The translations under genes were made by a program, and so were the position numbers. Positions 55,038 to 63,526 of a stretch of 64,000 bases of DNA are shown here, in pieces. The notes beneath the pieces were generated by a model. The model worked only from the letters and a program-made list of their open reading frames with translations, searched no databases and was not told the DNA's origin. The stretch spans positions 51,972-115,971 of the forward strand of contig QCOH01000002.1 in assembly GCA_003209895.1 (NCBI GenBank), written 5' to 3'. Numbering within the stretch: position 1 is the stretch's first letter; every line of letters begins with the position of its first letter. Source of the stretch: Pelagibacteraceae bacterium AG-430-I06. Its GTDB lineage: Bacteria; Pseudomonadota; Alphaproteobacteria; Pelagibacterales; Pelagibacteraceae.

Positions 55038-55668
55038 ATTTTTGTTTTAACTTTTTTTCCACTTCTATCGACATTTTTTCAACCATTTTTGATTTATTTA
55101 AAACGTCGGTCCGTATTACTATCGAATCTGATGATTTAATCAAGGGATTATGTTTTCTATTTTTGTCATTAAAGTCCCTTATTTTGATTGATTTTCTCAC
55201 TTCATTTAATTTAATTTTATTATTTCTCTTCTTTAATTCCTTCCAACGTCTTTTAGAGGCAGTATTAATATTACATTTAAAGAAAAATTTTATGTCCGCA
55301 TTTGGCAAAATCGCATAAGATATATCTCTACCCTCAATACAAATTCTTTTGTGCTTTTTAGCAAAAATTAATTGATATTTTTTAAGTATATTTCTAACCT
55401 TTTTTTCTTTTGCTATTATAGAAACATAAAAGCTATTCTTTTCAGAATGTAGTTTTTTCCCTGAAATTTTTCTATAATCTAAATTATTAAATTTTTTTTT
55501 TAAATAATTGATTTTGTTTTTAGGTTTTTTATTTAATAATGAATAGCTTGCGTATCTATACAACAACCCCGAAGATAAAAATTTTAGGTTATATTTTTTT
55601 GCAATTAATTTTGCCCCAGTCGTTTTTCCACTTGCTGCACCACCATCGCAGCTTATTGAGAATCTCAT
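55021..55668 (-). CDS. cmk: Cytidylate kinase
   Basis: The start is placed at ATG 55668 (MRFSISCDGGAASGKTT), which leaves 1 nt after the aroA stop; a longer frame to 55698 overlaps aroA and adds nothing family-like. The 215-residue kinase has P-loop GGAASGKTT, ICIEGRDISYAILPNADIKFF and a KIRDFNDKNRKHNPLIKSSD-type lid with the Arg-Asp pair. It phosphorylates CMP and dCMP. The aroA-cmk-rpsA order is standard in alphaproteobacteria. Confidence 0.93.
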   Translation of the reverse strand: MRFSISCDGGAASGKTTGAKLIAKKYNLKFLSSGLLYRYASYSLLNKKPKNKINYLKKKFNNLDYRKISGKKLHSEKNSFYVSIIAKEKKVRNILKKYQLIFAKKHKRICIEGRDISYAILPNADIKFFFKCNINTASKRRWKELKKRNNKIKLNEVRKSIKIRDFNDKNRKHNPLIKSSDSIVIRTDVLNKSKMVEKMSIEVEKKLKQKYGFRK

Positions 55669-55669
55669 A

Positions 55670-57010
55670 TTATTTTTTAATTTCATATTGTCCACCAAGT
55701 GATTTTATTATTTTCAGGAATGAAGGTGAAGAGGTATCTACCGTTTCAAAATTTTTAATATTGCTTTTAATACCAGTTATCAAAGATAAACACATGGTTG
55801 CCATACAAATTCTATGATCATTAAGTTTTTTTACTTTAATAACTGTATTAATATTTTTAGTTTTTTTCATACCATAAATTTTCATTTCATTAAGCTTCAC
55901 ATTACATTTAATACCTACTTGATTTAATATTTTTTTCATCTCAAATGCCCTAGAACTCTCTTTATTTGAAAGTTCAGATATTCCTCTGAATACTGAAATT
56001 CCAGAAATCATAGATGCACACACAAATAAAATTACATACTCATCTGTTGTCGAGGGGTAGTATTTTGCACTAGCATTTATAGGTTTTAAATTACTGCTAC
56101 TAACAAAAATATCACCGACAATCTCATTGTTAATTATTCTTTTATTTTTAAAATTAATTTTTGCACCGTGCTTTTTTAATAAAATGTAAAAACCTATTCT
56201 CCTTGGATTCAAACAAACGTTCTTAATTCTTATTTTTGAGTTTTTTGAGAATAATGTAATAGCAGTAAAAAAAGCTGCCGAGGAAGGGTCTCCTGGAACA
56301 AAAACTTTTAAAGGGTTTAAAATATTTTTTCCAATTATCTTAATTTCATTTTTTTTGCGCTTTAAAACCTCAGGACTCGTAATTAATAAATTTTCAGTAT
56401 GGTTTCTACTTCGATTTTCTTTTTTCTCTAATATGGTTGTTAAACCAAATGAGTTTAATCCAGCAAGTATAACGGCACTTTTTAGTTGAGCAGAAAACCC
56501 TGATTCGTAATTTATTCCTAAGGGTATTGATGAAGAAATCATTTTCAGCGGAAAATAATTTTTATTTTTATCAAAGCTTGCACCAAATCTGCACATTAGA
56601 TCAATTAATTTTGACATATTTCTTTTTTTAAGGGATTTATCCCCGGTAATTGTTACTTTTATATCTGGCGTTGACGACAAAATTCCTATGAGCAACCTAG
56701 CCAAAGTTCCTGAATTTCCACAATCTAGCAAAGTATTATTTTTTGTATAAAGAGAACCCAGTCCCTTACCAAATATTTTATATTCATTTCTTTTAATTTT
56801 TTTTATTTTTACTCCTAACTTTTTCAAACATTTAATTGTTGAAAAAACATCCTCGGATTCAAGTACATTATTTATTTGGGAAATACCTTGGCTTATCGAA
56901 GAAATTAAAAAAGCCCTAATAGAAATTGATTTGTCACTATCAACCTTTATTGTTTTATCAAAACTCCCTATTTTATTTTTTGAAATAACAGAATAACTTT
57001 GATTTGGCAT
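55670..57010 (-). CDS. aroA: 3-phosphoshikimate 1-carboxyvinyltransferase (EPSP synthase)
   Basis: A 446-residue shikimate-pathway enzyme. Motifs are DKSISIR (the usual PGDKSISHR lacks Pro-Gly), LESEDVFSTI, DCGNSGTLARL, SAQLKSAVILAGLN, FVPGDPSSAAFFTA, TTDEYVILFV, KESSR and NDHRICMA. It transfers enolpyruvate from PEP to shikimate-3-phosphate. Core ligands are kept and length is normal, so it should be active despite the altered N-terminal loop. Confidence 0.92.
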   Translation of the reverse strand: MPNQSYSVISKNKIGSFDKTIKVDSDKSISIRAFLISSISQGISQINNVLESEDVFSTIKCLKKLGVKIKKIKRNEYKIFGKGLGSLYTKNNTLLDCGNSGTLARLLIGILSSTPDIKVTITGDKSLKKRNMSKLIDLMCRFGASFDKNKNYFPLKMISSSIPLGINYESGFSAQLKSAVILAGLNSFGLTTILEKKENRSRNHTENLLITSPEVLKRKKNEIKIIGKNILNPLKVFVPGDPSSAAFFTAITLFSKNSKIRIKNVCLNPRRIGFYILLKKHGAKINFKNKRIINNEIVGDIFVSSSNLKPINASAKYYPSTTDEYVILFVCASMISGISVFRGISELSNKESSRAFEMKKILNQVGIKCNVKLNEMKIYGMKKTKNINTVIKVKKLNDHRICMATMCLSLITGIKSNIKNFETVDTSSPSFLKIIKSLGGQYEIKK

Positions 57011-57016
57011 ACACTT

Positions 57017-57769
57017 CTACTCGTAAGAACCAAAATATAATTCTCTAGCTTTTGCTGATTGTAAAATTTCTTTTGGTTTGCCTTCTGCTATTATAGTTTG
57101 TTCACCAATCACTATGCATTTGTCAACAACCTGTAAAAGATTCTGGATGTTGTGATCTGTAACAATTACTCCAGTACCATAAGATTGTAGTTTAAGAATA
57201 TATTTTTGTATGTCTTGTACGACAATAGGATCAAGGGCTGCCATTGGTTCATCTAATAAGATTACCTTAGGGTTATTTATAAGAGTTCTCGCTATTTGTA
57301 ATCTTCGAACTTCTCCTCCAGACAACAGATTAGCGTTGATATTTCTTAGATGCTGTAAATTGAACTCTGTTAAAAGTTGTTCCACCATTGATCTTTGTTT
57401 CTCAGGTTTTTTTTCTGTTAATTGAACAACTGCAAGTAAATTGTCATAAGTAGACATTGAAAAAACAGATCGATATTGACTTAAATATCCAATTCCAAGC
57501 TTAGCTCTATCGTGTATCGGTAAAGAAGTGATATCTTTTTGATTAAGAAAGATTTTACCACTATCTACTTTGTACCTACCCAAGACACACCCGTACAAGC
57601 TTGTTTTGCCACAACCATTGGGACCTAATAAACCTAATATTTCTCCACTGTATAAGTCTAAACTAATTTTTTTTAATATTGGACGACCCTCAAAACTTTT
57701 TGACATTGCTTTGATTTGAAGTATTGGTTTGTTTTTTTTGAATTTAATTATTCTGAATTTTTTTCTCAT
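57017..57769 (-). CDS. lptB: LPS export ABC transporter ATP-binding protein LptB
   Basis: A 250-residue ATPase: Walker A GLLGPNGCGKTSL, Q-loop YLSQYRSVF, signature LLSGGEVRRLQIA, Walker B VILLDEPMAALDPI and H-loop TDHNIQNLL. The LptB-type YLPQ/S-R-x-F segment and gene position beside lptC support the role in moving LPS out of the inner membrane with LptF/LptG. It overlaps lptC by 4 nt. Confidence 0.92.
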   Translation of the reverse strand: MRKKFRIIKFKKNKPILQIKAMSKSFEGRPILKKISLDLYSGEILGLLGPNGCGKTSLYGCVLGRYKVDSGKIFLNQKDITSLPIHDRAKLGIGYLSQYRSVFSMSTYDNLLAVVQLTEKKPEKQRSMVEQLLTEFNLQHLRNINANLLSGGEVRRLQIARTLINNPKVILLDEPMAALDPIVVQDIQKYILKLQSYGTGVIVTDHNIQNLLQVVDKCIVIGEQTIIAEGKPKEILQSAKARELYFGSYE

Positions 57770-58359
57770 CTTAATTTTGTTTTAATATTTACTCTATCTT
57801 CATTATACATCGAAACTTTTAATTTTTTATCAAGAAAATCAAAATTTAACCTATCTGCCATTAAATCACCATTTGGACCTATTGTTTTAACATTTCCTTC
57901 AACATGTAGTGAACTACTAGAATTATTAAACTCAGCTAAATCTGAGAACAAAGATCTTTCTTTATAAAACATATTTACATTTTCAGCAAATTTTATATCA
58001 AGACTAACATTATTATAGGTTCCTTTTTGACTTCTAATTTCCAAAACAGTTTCATCTTTGAAATAAAAATAACACAATACATTTTCCATATTTATAATTT
58101 CGGGCTTATCAGTCTCAAAATCGGAGTATTCAGTAAATATAACAAATTTATTCCCATTGTTATCAGTTCCTTTATATTCTAAATTTTCAAAAATATCTCT
58201 ATTTTCTAAACTTTTATCTTTCTTTTCTATGTCAGAAATATTTGAACTAGTTATTGTTTCAGAATCTTTATTTGAGCCATAGAAATATATAAAAAAAACT
58301 AAAAGAATTCCCACTAATATTAAAGTTAATTGAAGAATGGTTTTTTTATTTAATTCCAT
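57766..58359 (-). CDS. lptC: LPS export protein LptC
   Basis: A 197-residue bitopic protein: one N-terminal membrane helix (about residues 10-28) and a periplasmic beta-jellyroll (VLEIRSQKGTYNN, LHVEGNVKTIGPNGDLMADRLNFD). The last part resembles the OstA/LptA repeat. The usual separate lptA gene is not found between lptC and lptB. The start overlaps kdsD by 14 nt. Confidence 0.85.
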   Translation of the reverse strand: MELNKKTILQLTLILVGILLVFFIYFYGSNKDSETITSSNISDIEKKDKSLENRDIFENLEYKGTDNNGNKFVIFTEYSDFETDKPEIINMENVLCYFYFKDETVLEIRSQKGTYNNVSLDIKFAENVNMFYKERSLFSDLAEFNNSSSSLHVEGNVKTIGPNGDLMADRLNFDFLDKKLKVSMYNEDRVNIKTKLR

Positions 58360-59305
58360 GAGAGAGGAGATTGTGTATGTGACAAATACCTTTTATTTTT
58401 CCATTACCAGAATATACAACTAGTGATGTTATTTTTTTTTGATTCATAATTGAGAGGGCTTTGTGGGCTGTAATATCCTCATCAACTTTAAACGGATTTT
58501 TATTTGCAATTCTCTCAACTTTATCTTTTTTAGAATATTTTCCCAAGCCTCTTCTGGCATCTCCATCTGTACATATAGAAAGTACTTTCCCTTTTTTAGT
58601 TACAAGAACTAATCCTAATTTTTTTGCACTGATAATTTTAGCCGCCTGTTCAATTGTTTTATTTCTATCAACAATAGGAATTTTTTTTCCGGTAACCATC
58701 ACATCTTTCACTAAAAGCAAAGTTCTACCGAGGCTGCCGCCTTTGTGGTATCGTTTAAATATTTCTTTAGAAAAATTTTTCTTATATTGAATTGCTGCAC
58801 AAAGCGCATCACCAAGCACTAATGTAATTGTTGTGCTTGAGGTCGGCACAATTGATGTAATATCTGCTTCTTTAACTTTTGGAAGTAATAATTTTATATC
58901 ACTTGCTTTTATCAACACACTGTTTTTCGAACTAGCCACACCAATAATTCGAATTCCGAATCTATTAGCAAAATTAAGCATATCATTAAGTTCTTCTGAG
59001 TTTCCAGAATATGAAAATATTAGAAGCACATCTTTTTTTTGTATTTGGCCCATGTCGCCATGTCTAGCTGTTCCTGGGTCGCAAAAGAAACTCGAAACTC
59101 CAATGCTCGAAAGTGTTGCAGAAACTTTCCTGGCTATTAATCCTGATTTACCAACACCAGCACAAATAACTTTGCCTTTACAACTTGCAAGGGTCTCAAC
59201 TGCTTTAGAAAAAGACTTATTAAAAACCTTGTTAATCTTCTTTAGTTCTGAAATCTGTATGTTCGCAGATTTTTTTGCAATTTTTATAAAATTTTTTTTA
59301 GACAT
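58346..59305 (-). CDS. kdsD: Arabinose-5-phosphate isomerase KdsD/KpsF
   Basis: A 319-residue enzyme: a SIS domain (GVGKSGLIARKVSATLSS, RHGDMGQIQKKDVLL, FSYSGNSEELNDML, TSIVPTSSTTITLVLGDALC) and two C-terminal CBS repeats (DVMVTGKKIPIV, ALSIMNQKKITSLVVYSG). It makes arabinose-5-phosphate from ribulose-5-phosphate for Kdo, a core LPS sugar. It overlaps the upstream small gene by 1 nt. Confidence 0.93.
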   Translation of the reverse strand: MSKKNFIKIAKKSANIQISELKKINKVFNKSFSKAVETLASCKGKVICAGVGKSGLIARKVSATLSSIGVSSFFCDPGTARHGDMGQIQKKDVLLIFSYSGNSEELNDMLNFANRFGIRIIGVASSKNSVLIKASDIKLLLPKVKEADITSIVPTSSTTITLVLGDALCAAIQYKKNFSKEIFKRYHKGGSLGRTLLLVKDVMVTGKKIPIVDRNKTIEQAAKIISAKKLGLVLVTKKGKVLSICTDGDARRGLGKYSKKDKVERIANKNPFKVDEDITAHKALSIMNQKKITSLVVYSGNGKIKGICHIHNLLSHGIK

Positions 59306-59709
59306 TAGTGTTCAAACACATCAAATTTAAAACCAGATTGATCCAACTTTATTCTTGTATCTAAAAATGTAATACAACTTTTATATAGATCCATACGTCC
59401 TTCTCTCTTTAACTTCTTTTCTCCAAATTTTTTTTTTGCACTATTATTGAAAAATTTGATATTTTTAAATTTATCTACAATTAAAATTAGATCATCGATT
59501 TGATTTATAATCTTTACTTGCTCATTAGTTTTTTCAATATTTTCATTGGTGATGTCTTCTATCCCCTCTTCTTTATCACCTGATTTTAGTTTGTCTTTTT
59601 GTCTATTTATTTCTGATTTTGCGGCTATACCTGCTCCGATGCTTTTAAAAGATACGAATATAACAAATATAGCAAGACCTGCGCCTATTAATATAAATAG
59701 TAAATCCAT
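59305..59709 (-). CDS. Small membrane protein of unknown function
   Basis: A 134-residue protein with one N-terminal membrane helix (LLFILIGAGLAIFVIFVSF) followed by a charged, mostly helical cytoplasmic or periplasmic part (KIINQIDDLILIVDKFKN, CITFLDTRIKLDQSG). I do not recognise the family. It overlaps kdsD by 1 nt, so it leads the LPS/aroA/rpsA run and may share its promoter. Confidence 0.65.
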   Translation of the reverse strand: MDLLFILIGAGLAIFVIFVSFKSIGAGIAAKSEINRQKDKLKSGDKEEGIEDITNENIEKTNEQVKIINQIDDLILIVDKFKNIKFFNNSAKKKFGEKKLKREGRMDLYKSCITFLDTRIKLDQSGFKFDVFEH

Positions 59710-59756
59710 TAATTAATTATAGTTGAAGTAAGGTTAATTTAAAGGGGAGATATGTC

Positions 59757-60791
59757 CTAGTTTACTGCAGTGTTATTGATAAATATCTCTGCACATCTCT
59801 TCCAAGTAAATTGTTTAGCAAATTCTTTACAGTTGTCTCTATCTGCTTTTAAAGCTGTCAAAGCCGCTTTTTTTAAATCTTTATCAAGACAACCAATTGA
59901 TTTTCCATTAGCTAATTTAAAAATATCCATTGTACCTGGGCAATCAGCGTAACCTGCTACGGGTGTTCCTGCCATCAAAGACTCTATACATACAATTCCA
60001 AATGTTTCCGTTTTTGATGGAAAAACAAAAACGTCAGCTGATGCAAAATAAGAAGCTAATTCACCGTTCGTTTTTTGACCAACAAACTTAGCATCGGGAT
60101 ACTCTTTTGTGAGTTTTTTTAAATGGGGGCCTGTACCAACTAATATTTTTTTACCTGGTAAATCAAGGTCTAAAAAATCTTTAATATTTTTTTCCAATGC
60201 GATCCTTCCTACATAAACAAAAATTGGTTTGTTGTAATTTAATGTCATTTTCTTTGGTTCTCCTAAATGATCTGCCCCTCTTGTCCAAACAACCATTTTG
60301 TCATTAATTACCCCTATATCGCTTAGTTCTTTTTTCATCGACTCTGTAGTGACTAATACCCTTTCAGCTTTGTTGTGAAAGTTACTTAAAAATTTTTGGG
60401 ATATTTTTTCGGGTATTATAGGGAGATATAATTTTAGATATTTATCAAATCTAGTGTGAAAACTTGTAGTAAATTTTATCTTATTCCTAACTAAATATCT
60501 TCTAGCTGATAGTCCTATAGGTCCCTCTGTAGCAATATGTATTCTAAACTGTTCATTATTATTTTGTGCTTCGATCATTTCTTTTTTAATTAATTTACCA
60601 ACCCTCCATACATTTATGGCTAATTTGATTTCATTATATTTGGGCATTGGAACTGTGAAAAATTGAGTAGGTTTAATGTAGCTAACTTTGTGACCCATTT
60701 TTTTTAATTCAATTTCTAATCTTGAATAAGATCTGGTCACACCATTTAAAACATGTTCCGGACAAGCATCCGTAACAATTAATATTCTCAT
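59757..60791 (-). CDS. agt: GT4 glycosyltransferase, probable diacylglycerol glycosyltransferase (Agt-like)
   Basis: A 344-residue GT-B enzyme: N-terminal DACPEHVLNGVTRSY, acceptor segment SFHTRFDKYL, donor site YVGRIALEKNIKDFL and the E-x7-E motif ETFGIVCIESLMAGTPV. It lies 5 nt downstream of a PlcP-like phosphatase gene. In marine bacteria PlcP releases diacylglycerol from phospholipids and Agt glycosylates it during phosphate starvation. The pairing supports that role; substrate sugar not determined. Confidence 0.8.
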   Translation of the reverse strand: MRILIVTDACPEHVLNGVTRSYSRLEIELKKMGHKVSYIKPTQFFTVPMPKYNEIKLAINVWRVGKLIKKEMIEAQNNNEQFRIHIATEGPIGLSARRYLVRNKIKFTTSFHTRFDKYLKLYLPIIPEKISQKFLSNFHNKAERVLVTTESMKKELSDIGVINDKMVVWTRGADHLGEPKKMTLNYNKPIFVYVGRIALEKNIKDFLDLDLPGKKILVGTGPHLKKLTKEYPDAKFVGQKTNGELASYFASADVFVFPSKTETFGIVCIESLMAGTPVAGYADCPGTMDIFKLANGKSIGCLDKDLKKAALTALKADRDNCKEFAKQFTWKRCAEIFINNTAVN

Positions 60792-60796
60792 AAATG

Positions 60797-61609
60797 TTAA
60801 ACTACCTCTTTAAGCTGAGTTCTGTAATTTACCACTTCTTGTCTAATTTCATCCCACTTAATAATTTCCATTTTTCCATCTAGATGCTCTACAAGAGCAG
60901 TGCAGTTCTCTACCCAATCACCACAATTTAAATAGTTCACTCCATCATAATTTTGATTTGAAGCTTTATGAATATGTCCACAAATAATTCCGTCGACATT
61001 TTTCTTTTTACCGTAGCTAGATACAGTTTTTTCATAATCACCTATATATTTAACTACATTCTTTACTTTATTTTTTAAAAATTTTGCAAGCGACCACTTC
61101 TCCTTGCCAAAAATGTTTCTAATAAAATTTACTAAATTATTTAATCTTAATAATAAATTATAAGCGTTGGCACCCACTTTAGATAACCAGGGTGCATATT
61201 TCATAACACCATCCCACTGGTCTCCATGAATTACCACATATTTTTTTTTATCAACTGTTTCATGTATACATTTGTTTATTAACTCAACATCGCCAAAATC
61301 TATTGGAACAAACTTTCTAAAAATCTCATCGTGGTTTCCTATAATATATTTTACTTTTGTACCGTGTCTTGCCTTTCTAAGAGTTTTTTGAATGACATCA
61401 TTGTGTTCTTGTGGCCAAAAAAAACTTTTTTTGAGAGCCCAAATATCGAAGATGTCTCCCACCAAATAAAGATTTTCTGATCTTGTGTGTTTATAAAATT
61501 CTAAGAGTTTATTTGCTTGGCAACCAACTGTTCCTAGATGAACATCTGAGATGAATATACTTTTAAATGTAAGTATTTTTCCTTCGGCGCTAGATTTTAT
61601 TTGTTTCAT
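60797..61609 (-). CDS. plcP: PlcP-like metallophosphoesterase (phospholipid lipase C)
   Basis: A 270-residue calcineurin-like phosphoesterase with all metal motifs: DVHLG, GDIFD, GNHDE, HGDQWD and GHIHKA. It belongs to the UDP-2,3-diacylglucosamine hydrolase-like group, in which PlcP is found. The adjacent agt gene and divergent lipid kinase gene favour PlcP over LpxH. Expected to strip head groups from membrane phospholipids when phosphate is short. Confidence 0.78.
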   Translation of the reverse strand: MKQIKSSAEGKILTFKSIFISDVHLGTVGCQANKLLEFYKHTRSENLYLVGDIFDIWALKKSFFWPQEHNDVIQKTLRKARHGTKVKYIIGNHDEIFRKFVPIDFGDVELINKCIHETVDKKKYVVIHGDQWDGVMKYAPWLSKVGANAYNLLLRLNNLVNFIRNIFGKEKWSLAKFLKNKVKNVVKYIGDYEKTVSSYGKKKNVDGIICGHIHKASNQNYDGVNYLNCGDWVENCTALVEHLDGKMEIIKWDEIRQEVVNYRTQLKEVV

Positions 61610-61648
61610 TTTATAAAACGAATCTCTTCTTTTAGTTGAATCATAAAT

Positions 61649-61666
61649 ATGTTACAGAAATGTTAA
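61649..61666 (+). promoter_or_regulatory. Possible Pho-box-like direct repeat
   Basis: ATGTTAC (61649-61655) and ATGTTAA (61660-61666) are 7-nt direct repeats with a 4-nt spacer, the geometry of PhoB boxes. The bases match the CTGTCAT consensus only in part. The site lies 40 nt before the plcP start but in the opposite orientation, and it overlaps the lipid kinase start, so it may well be chance. Confidence 0.2.
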
Positions 61667-61668
61667 AA

Positions 61669-62568
61669 ATGATTAAAAAATTAAAATTTTCCATCATTTT
61701 TAATGCTAACGCAGCAGGTGGAAGAAAATTAAAGCTTATCAACAAAGTAATAGAGCTTCTTAAAATAGATCATTCGGTAGAGTTATTTAAAACCAGCTCT
61801 GAAAAAGATGCTGAAAAAGTTTTTAGTGAATTATCAAAAAATAACACAGATAGAGTCGTAATTGCAGGTGGTGATGGTTCAGTATGTTTTGGAATAAATC
61901 AGATCATAAATAAGTATAAAGACATTGATAAGCCTATTATCGGTTACATACCTGCAGGAACAGCAAATATACTTCAGATTGAAACACAAATAGAAAAAAA
62001 AGCTAAAGAAATTTATAAAGTACTTGTTTCAGAAAACACCAAAAAAATTAATCTTGCAAAAATTAATGATAAATATTTCTTTCTTATGGCTGGAATTGGT
62101 TTTGACTCAGAGATTGTGCATTCAATAGACTCTCAAATTAAAAAATATTTAGGTAAGATAATTTTTGCGCTTAAAGGTCTGCAACATTTTATATTTCTAA
62201 AAAATAAAAAGATGAAAGTTAATGTCGATGGAAAAATAATTAAAGCCGATTGGGTACTTGTAACAAATTCAAAATATTATGCAGGACCACACTCTATTAC
62301 GAAAAAAACAAATATTTTTGATAATAAAGTTATTGCTTATATATTTGAAGATCTTTCAAGAATTAAAATTTTATATTACCTTTGGCTAATATTATCAAAA
62401 GGAGATTTAAGTAGAGCAAAAAGTATTATTACTAAAGAGCTTGATAAGTTAGAAATTGATAAACTTGAAAATAAAGTTCTCTCACAAATAGATGGTGAGG
62501 ACTTTGGTTTTGAAGACAAATTAATAATTAGAAAAAGTGATAAATCTTTTAACTTGTTAGTACCCTAG
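61669..62568 (+). CDS. Diacylglycerol/lipid kinase family protein
   Basis: A 299-residue member of the DAGK catalytic family: IIFNANAAGGRK at the start, the nucleotide motif VIAGGDGSVCFGINQI, PAGTANIL and MAGIGFDSEIV. Start candidates are ATG 61669 (chosen), ATG 61660 and TTG 61636; the domain begins within 8 residues of the chosen one. It probably phosphorylates diacylglycerol or a related lipid, and it is divergent from plcP-agt, so it may return PlcP-made diacylglycerol to phosphatidate. It overlaps the next gene end by 4 nt. Confidence 0.82.
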   Translation: MIKKLKFSIIFNANAAGGRKLKLINKVIELLKIDHSVELFKTSSEKDAEKVFSELSKNNTDRVVIAGGDGSVCFGINQIINKYKDIDKPIIGYIPAGTANILQIETQIEKKAKEIYKVLVSENTKKINLAKINDKYFFLMAGIGFDSEIVHSIDSQIKKYLGKIIFALKGLQHFIFLKNKKMKVNVDGKIIKADWVLVTNSKYYAGPHSITKKTNIFDNKVIAYIFEDLSRIKILYYLWLILSKGDLSRAKSIITKELDKLEIDKLENKVLSQIDGEDFGFEDKLIIRKSDKSFNLLVP

Positions 62569-63509
62569 ACTTTTGCGAATTCTCCACCTGATCGGTAACG
62601 CCACAGCCACTTTTCCATTTCTTTTTCAATATCTGTCGGTTTGATATTTAAATCTTTTAAAGTTAAGTGATCGCCAGATACCACATTATCTTTTTCAGAA
62701 AGTATTAGACATTGATCTTTTGTTATAATTGGATCAATCGGTAAAAGACCCAAAAGCGAACTTTGAATTTTAGCTAAAGTCATCGGCACATCAGCAACAA
62801 ATCTTTTTTTTCCAATTGTGCTTAAAATTAGTTTTATCATATCCCCAAAACTAATCACTCTGCCGCCACCTAGTTCATAAATTTTACCTTCATTATTTTT
62901 AGTTTCGATAGCTTTTAAAATTGCTCTTGCAACATCATTTACGAAAATAGGCTCAAATTTATAATTTACATTCACTACGGGAATTATTGGCGAAAGGCTT
63001 AATTTTGCAAATAAATTTGTAAAATTATCTTCATTACCAATTACAACGCTTGGTCTTATAATCACAGTTTTATCAAAATTACTTAAAGCTTTTTCTTCCC
63101 CTAAAAATTTAGATTGCTGGTATTTTGATTTAGAATCTTTACTAGCACCAATAGCAGAAACATGAATAAACTTTTTTACTTTTGATTGTGCGCAAAGTTT
63201 TGCGATGCTTTCAGGAATATCTCCGTGAATACTATTAAATTTTTGTTTTCTATTTTCAAATAATATTCCACAAAGATTAATAACTACATCTGAATTTTCT
63301 ACAGCGTTTTTAATTTCTTCAAAATTATTTTGACCAAATTTTATAATTTCTATTGCCCCCGTGGGTGCTTGTGTTTTTAAGTAAACCTTCGAAAAAGGAC
63401 TTCTTGTCGGAATAATGCATCTATAGTTCTTCTTGGTCAAATTTCTGACAAGATAACGTCCTATAAAACCTCCACCACCTAGAATTGTTGCTATCGGGTA
63501 ATTATTCAT
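62565..63509 (-). CDS. NDUFA9-like NAD(P)-binding protein (complex I-associated)
   Basis: The start is placed at ATG 63509 (MNNYPIATILGGGGFIG), because the longer frame to 63533 overlaps the divergent nuclease start. The 314-residue atypical short-chain reductase has the Rossmann motif GGGGFIGRYL, VVINLCGILFE, FIHVSAIGAS, IIRPSVVIG and FVNDVARAIL. It matches the alphaproteobacterial relatives of complex I subunit NDUFA9, thought to be a structural NADPH-binding subunit. Confidence 0.82.
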   Translation of the reverse strand: MNNYPIATILGGGGFIGRYLVRNLTKKNYRCIIPTRSPFSKVYLKTQAPTGAIEIIKFGQNNFEEIKNAVENSDVVINLCGILFENRKQKFNSIHGDIPESIAKLCAQSKVKKFIHVSAIGASKDSKSKYQQSKFLGEEKALSNFDKTVIIRPSVVIGNEDNFTNLFAKLSLSPIIPVVNVNYKFEPIFVNDVARAILKAIETKNNEGKIYELGGGRVISFGDMIKLILSTIGKKRFVADVPMTLAKIQSSLLGLLPIDPIITKDQCLILSEKDNVVSGDHLTLKDLNIKPTDIEKEMEKWLWRYRSGGEFAKV

Positions 63510-63526
63510 GGTATTACGGAATAGGT

